Part shown: in pieces, positions 4,348 to 7,721 of the stretch
Layout: every line of letters starts with the position of its first letter
How positions within the stretch are numbered: position 1 is the first letter of the stretch
NCBI GenBank assembly: GCA_002479035.1
Contig: DLLA01000112.1
Coordinates: forward strand, 1-7,721
DNA length: 7,721 nucleotides
From: Bacteroidales bacterium UBA7574
GTDB taxonomy: Bacteria > Bacteroidota > Bacteroidia > Bacteroidales > Paludibacteraceae
Direction of reading: 5' to 3'
Notes under the pieces: model-generated
What the model was told of the DNA's origin: nothing
What the model saw: only the letters and a program-made list of their open reading frames with translations
Databases searched by the model: none
Position numbers and translations under genes: made by a program

Positions 4348-7191
4348 GTGAAAACAAACTACCTGAAATCGAGGCACATAGGCCTCGCAGAAGACGAGCA
4401 GAAACAGATGCTCGCCGAGATTGGTGTGAACAGCATGGACGAGTTGATTGCCCAGACGATGCCGCAGGACATCCTGCTGCAGGAGCCTTGGGACTTGGAC
4501 GAGCCCCTTACTGAGCAGGAACACCTCAACACCATGTACCAAATGGCACAGAAAAACCGGATGTGCCGCTCGTATATCGGTCGCGGTTGGTATGGTGCCA
4601 TCACGCCTGCGGTGATACAGCGCAACGTGTTGGAGAACCCGGTATGGTACACCTCATACACTCCCTATCAGGCAGAAGTGAGCCAGGGACGTTTGGAGGC
4701 GTTGTTTGTTTTCCAGACGATGATAAGCGACCTGACGGGGCTGCCATTGGCAAACTGCAGTCTTCTCGACGAGGCTACATCTGCAGCGGAGGCAGTGACG
4801 ATGATGCGCAACCTGCGCAGCCGCGATATGGTGAAGAACAATGTACGCAAAGTGCTGGTTGACAACCGAATCTTCCCAAATACATTGAGTGTGATGCGTA
4901 CCCGCGCAGCAGGGCAGGACATCGAATTGGTGATGGCGAACTACGAGCAGGTGAATGCCGAGTGGCTGGCCAAGGAAGGTCCGTTCTTCGGTGCTATTGT
5001 CCAACTGCCAAATGCAGACGGTTCGATAGAGGACTACAGCGCGTTTATTGCCGACTGCCATGCGGCAGGAATGAAGGTGACAGTGATTGCCGACCTTATG
5101 GCTATGGCACTCCTCAAACCGCTGGACGCTGATATCATGTGTGGTACTGCCCAACGTTTTGGTTTGGCAATGGGTTTCGGCGGTCCGACGGCAGGCTATA
5201 TGGCTACGCGCGACGAGTACAAGCGTGAGTTGCCGGGGCGTATCATCGGTCTGAGCAAAGACGCTTACGACCACCCTGCATACCGCCTGGCACTGCAGAC
5301 CCGCGAGCAGCATATCAAACGCGAAAAAGCCACCTCCAATATATGTACGGCAGAGGCATTATGCGCTGTGATGGCAGGTATGTATGCCGTTTACCACGGT
5401 GCGGCAGGCATTCGCGAGATAGCCGAGGGCATTCACGGCAAGGCTGTGTATATGAGCGAGATGCTGCAGGCATACGGCTATGAACAGGAGAATACGGAGT
5501 TCTTTGACACGCTGAAGATTCGTCCTACGGGTGACATCACCGTTGAGCGCGTGCGCGGCGTGGCAGAGGAGATGGGTATCAACCTCTATTACGACGCAGA
5601 AGGCTGGATAGGGCTGAGCCTTGACGAGACCGTGACAGTGGACGATATGAACGACCTCATCGACCTCTTTGCCCAAGCCAGCGGCAATATGGCGCAGTAC
5701 GAAGACAGTGAGGACGCGTTCCACAACCTGTGGGCAATCGCAGAAGAGAAAGTACGTGCGGTGGACTATCTGCAGGCAGACGTCTTCCGTCTCTATCACA
5801 CAGAGACAGAGATGATGCGCTATATCAAACGCCTTGACCGCAAGGACATCAGCCTTACGCATACGATGATTCCGTTGGGCAGTTGCACGATGAAACTGAA
5901 TCCCGCGTCTGCCATGATTCCCGTTACCTATCCGGGCTATATGAATGTGCATCCGCTGGCTCCCGCCAACCAAGTGGAGGGCTATCGCGAGGTGTTGGAA
6001 GACCTTGAGCAGCAGTTGGCTACCATCACGGGCTTTGCAGCATGCAACCTGCAGCCTACTTCGGGTGCGGCAGGCGAATACACGGGTCTGGTGACGATTC
6101 GCGAGTACTTGCACCGCCAAGGGCAGACTGAGCGTACTATCCTCCTTATCCCCGCTTCGGCGCATGGTACGAACCCCGCGTCGTGTGTGCAGGCAGGTTT
6201 CACACCTCTCGTAGTGAAATGCGATGAGAACGGCAATACCGACCTTGCCGACTGGCGTGAGAAAGCCGAGACCAACCGCGAGCACCTGGCAGGGTGTATG
6301 ATTACCTATCCTTCGACACACGGTATCTTCGAAATGGCTATCCGCGAGATGTGCCAAATCGTTCACGATTGCGGCGGTCAGGTATATATGGACGGTGCGA
6401 ATATGAACGCGCAGATAGGCTACACCAACCCCGGTTTCATCGGTGCGGACGTGTGCCACCTCAACCTGCACAAGTCGTTTGCCAGCCCTCACGGTGGCGG
6501 TGGCCCCGGTGTGGGTGCTATCTGCTGTGCCAAACACTTGGTAGATTGTATGCCCACTCAGGACCACAACCGCGTATCGAGTGCCCTCTATGGCAATGCG
6601 AATATGGCACTTATCTCCTACGGTTATATCCGTATGATGGGCGAGGAAGGACTGCGCGAGTCCACGGCAGCCGCTATACTGAGTGCCAACTATATGGCAT
6701 CAAAACTGAAAGACGCGTATGGCATTGTCTATACGGGCGTACACGGGCGCGTAGGGCATGAGTTGATTCTCGACTGCCGTCAGTTTCACGCTATCGGCAT
6801 CACCGAGGGCGACATCGCCAAACGTCTGATGGACTTCGGTTACCACGCGCCTACGCTGTCCTTCCCTGTGCACGGCACCTTGATGGTGGAACCCACAGAG
6901 AGTGAGAGCAAGCACGAGATAGACCAATTCATAGACGCATTGCTCACTATCCGTGCCGAGATTGCCGCCGTAGAACGCGGTGAAGCAGATGCCAAGGACA
7001 ATGTATTGCTCAATGCGCCGCACCCTGAGTATGAGATAGTTGCCAACGAATGGCACCACTCGTACAGCCGTGAACAAGCCGCTTATCCCACCGATTGGGT
7101 TCGCAGCAACAAGTTCTGGATCCCTGTTGCCCGTGTGGACAACGGTTGGGGTGACCGCAACCTGATTGCCAAGTACATACTGAACAAGTAA
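4348..7191 (+). CDS. gcvP: Glycine dehydrogenase (decarboxylating), P-protein of the glycine cleavage system
   Basis: This single-chain P-protein decarboxylates glycine with pyridoxal phosphate and passes the aminomethyl group to the lipoyl arm of GcvH; GcvT and lipoamide dehydrogenase complete the cytoplasmic cycle that yields methylene-tetrahydrofolate, CO2, ammonia and NADH. I start it at GTG 4348 (947 residues) because the family's N-terminal sequence begins there: VKTNYLKSRHIG. The 47 codons between ATG 4207 and this GTG look non-coding. The N-terminal half has YTPYQAEVSQGRLEAL and REQHIKREKATSNICTA (about 319-335). The C-terminal half has GSCTMKLNPAS (from 511), SAHGTNPAS and the PLP lysine K709 in LHKSFASPHGGGGPG. 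Many relatives have LHKTF, so Ser710 is a conservative change. Both PLP-fold halves are present and full length. No gcvT, gcvH or lpd is adjacent in the window, so the system's genes are dispersed. Confidence 0.97.
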   Translation: MKTNYLKSRHIGLAEDEQKQMLAEIGVNSMDELIAQTMPQDILLQEPWDLDEPLTEQEHLNTMYQMAQKNRMCRSYIGRGWYGAITPAVIQRNVLENPVWYTSYTPYQAEVSQGRLEALFVFQTMISDLTGLPLANCSLLDEATSAAEAVTMMRNLRSRDMVKNNVRKVLVDNRIFPNTLSVMRTRAAGQDIELVMANYEQVNAEWLAKEGPFFGAIVQLPNADGSIEDYSAFIADCHAAGMKVTVIADLMAMALLKPLDADIMCGTAQRFGLAMGFGGPTAGYMATRDEYKRELPGRIIGLSKDAYDHPAYRLALQTREQHIKREKATSNICTAEALCAVMAGMYAVYHGAAGIREIAEGIHGKAVYMSEMLQAYGYEQENTEFFDTLKIRPTGDITVERVRGVAEEMGINLYYDAEGWIGLSLDETVTVDDMNDLIDLFAQASGNMAQYEDSEDAFHNLWAIAEEKVRAVDYLQADVFRLYHTETEMMRYIKRLDRKDISLTHTMIPLGSCTMKLNPASAMIPVTYPGYMNVHPLAPANQVEGYREVLEDLEQQLATITGFAACNLQPTSGAAGEYTGLVTIREYLHRQGQTERTILLIPASAHGTNPASCVQAGFTPLVVKCDENGNTDLADWREKAETNREHLAGCMITYPSTHGIFEMAIREMCQIVHDCGGQVYMDGANMNAQIGYTNPGFIGADVCHLNLHKSFASPHGGGGPGVGAICCAKHLVDCMPTQDHNRVSSALYGNANMALISYGYIRMMGEEGLRESTAAAILSANYMASKLKDAYGIVYTGVHGRVGHELILDCRQFHAIGITEGDIAKRLMDFGYHAPTLSFPVHGTLMVEPTESESKHEIDQFIDALLTIRAEIAAVERGEADAKDNVLLNAPHPEYEIVANEWHHSYSREQAAYPTDWVRSNKFWIPVARVDNGWGDRNLIAKYILNK

Positions 7192-7199
7192 TTTCCGTT

Positions 7200-7243
7200 A
7201 GCACCTTACCTCACCTTGTTATGCCATAGTGGGGTAGGGTGCT
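7200..7243 (+). terminator. Hairpin terminator after gcvP
   Basis: Bases 7200-7214 (AGCACCTTACCTCAC) pair with 7229-7243 (GTGGGGTAGGGTGCT) in a 15-bp stem with two G-U pairs and a 14-base loop. It begins nine bases after the gcvP stop. The bases that follow are AT-rich but lack a continuous T-run, so termination is likely but may be incomplete, allowing some read-through into the YitT-family gene. Confidence 0.6.
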
Positions 7244-7249
7244 GTACTT

Positions 7250-7269
7250 AATTTGCAAATTTGTAAATT
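7250..7269 (+). repeat. AT-rich 8-bp tandem repeat and 12-bp palindrome
   Basis: AATTTGCA (7250-7257) is followed by AATTTGTA (7258-7265) and a partial AATT (7266-7269). The first twelve bases, AATTTGCAAATT (7250-7261), form a perfect palindrome. It lies 12 bp before the YitT-family ATG, where the promoter or operator of that gene would be expected. The overlapping TAATTTG is one base short of a TAnnTTTG box, so I do not call a promoter. Confidence 0.45.
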
Positions 7270-7281
7270 GTAACCTGATTT

Positions 7282-7721
7282 ATGACCCAACCTATTGACG
7301 AATTGCAAAAGAAACTTCGCCGTAGCAAGTACAAACACGCCCTGATAGAGGCAAAAGAACTGTTGGTTATCGCCATTGCTACTATTCCTTATGCCTTGGT
7401 AGTCAATCAGATATTGGTGCCTCATGCTATTGTGGGCGGTGGCTTGACCGGTGTCTGCGAGATTATCTATTTTGCAACGGGCATGGTGATTCCTATATGG
7501 CTCAGTTCGTTGATAATCAATATCATCTTGTTGATTATAGCCATCAAGGTGGTAGGTTGGAAGTTCTGCATCCGATCTATATACGGCGTCTTTTTCCTGA
7601 CGCTTTGGCTGAAGTTGGTGCCCACGGCAAGTACTCCGCTGTTGTCCGACCCGTTTATGGCAGTTATATTGGCGGGTCTGTTCAACGGTTGCGGCTTGGG
7701 CTTGGTGTTCCTCAACAACGG
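7282..7721 (+). CDS. YitT family membrane protein, N-terminal part (runs off the window)
   Basis: The frame opens at ATG 7282 and stays open to the window end, giving 146 complete codons. After a basic N-terminus (KKLRRSKYKH) the sequence follows the YitT/DUF161 pattern: a first helix at about residues 26-45, then NQILVPHAIVGGGLTGVCEIIYFATG, a second membrane block ending in WLSSLIINIILLIIAIKVVGWKF, RSIYGVFFLTLWLKL, and DPFMAVILAGLFNGCGLGLVF. The VPH-IVGGG-TG and LLAGx-NGxGLGLVF signatures are typical. These are inner-membrane proteins of about 280-300 residues, usually with a C-terminal DUF2179 domain (here off the window). Their function is not established; a transport role has been suggested. 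It follows gcvP by 90 bp across a hairpin, so it is probably a separate unit. Confidence 0.88.
   Translation, partial: MTQPIDELQKKLRRSKYKHALIEAKELLVIAIATIPYALVVNQILVPHAIVGGGLTGVCEIIYFATGMVIPIWLSSLIINIILLIIAIKVVGWKFCIRSIYGVFFLTLWLKLVPTASTPLLSDPFMAVILAGLFNGCGLGLVFLNN

Noticed and set aside
5359..6567. A 402-codon open frame on the minus strand inside gcvP
   Set aside because: The + strand encodes highly conserved P-protein motifs throughout; the antisense frame is a by-product of codon choice.

Overview
The window reads as chromosomal DNA from a member of the Bacteroidota, most likely order Bacteroidales. The evidence is: (i) promoter-like sequences of the Bacteroidota type (a TTG/TTTG element, about 20 bp, then TAnnTTTG) at three places; (ii) A-rich leaders without Shine-Dalgarno motifs; (iii) a single-chain glycine decarboxylase and a GDP-mannose dehydratase of the kind seen in this group. 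Genus is not resolved. All recognisable genes are on the + strand.

Region 1 (1-3548) is the end of a surface-polysaccharide (capsule or O-antigen-like) cluster. It holds the last 54 codons of a UDP-GlcNAc 2-epimerase, a small DXD glycosyltransferase 9 bp downstream, a multi-pass membrane protein resembling GT-C/family-39 glycosyltransferases, and gmd, GDP-mannose 4,6-dehydratase. Together they would supply ManNAc-type and 6-deoxyhexose-type nucleotide sugars and assemble them. Base composition changes along the cluster: the soluble glycosyltransferase is AT-rich and gmd clearly GC-rich, as is common in mosaic polysaccharide loci.

Region 2 (3549-4347) is about 800 bp with no convincing gene. 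It holds a GC-rich inverted repeat followed by a T-run (likely terminator for gmd), a near-ideal Bacteroidota promoter at 3786-3817 with no recognisable gene behind it, a strongly G-over-C skewed segment with a possible G-quadruplex, a cluster of short ATTAAYGG/ATTCGYGG repeats, and a second promoter just before gcvP. It is the least explained part of the window.

Region 3 (4348-7721) is housekeeping: gcvP, the P-protein of the glycine cleavage system, best started at a GTG at 4348; a hairpin terminator; an AT-rich spacer with an 8-bp tandem repeat; and the 5' part of a YitT-family membrane protein that runs off the end. I see no mobile element, CRISPR array, rRNA, tRNA or defence system. The genes belong to known families; anything new would lie in the 3660-4347 intergenic region.
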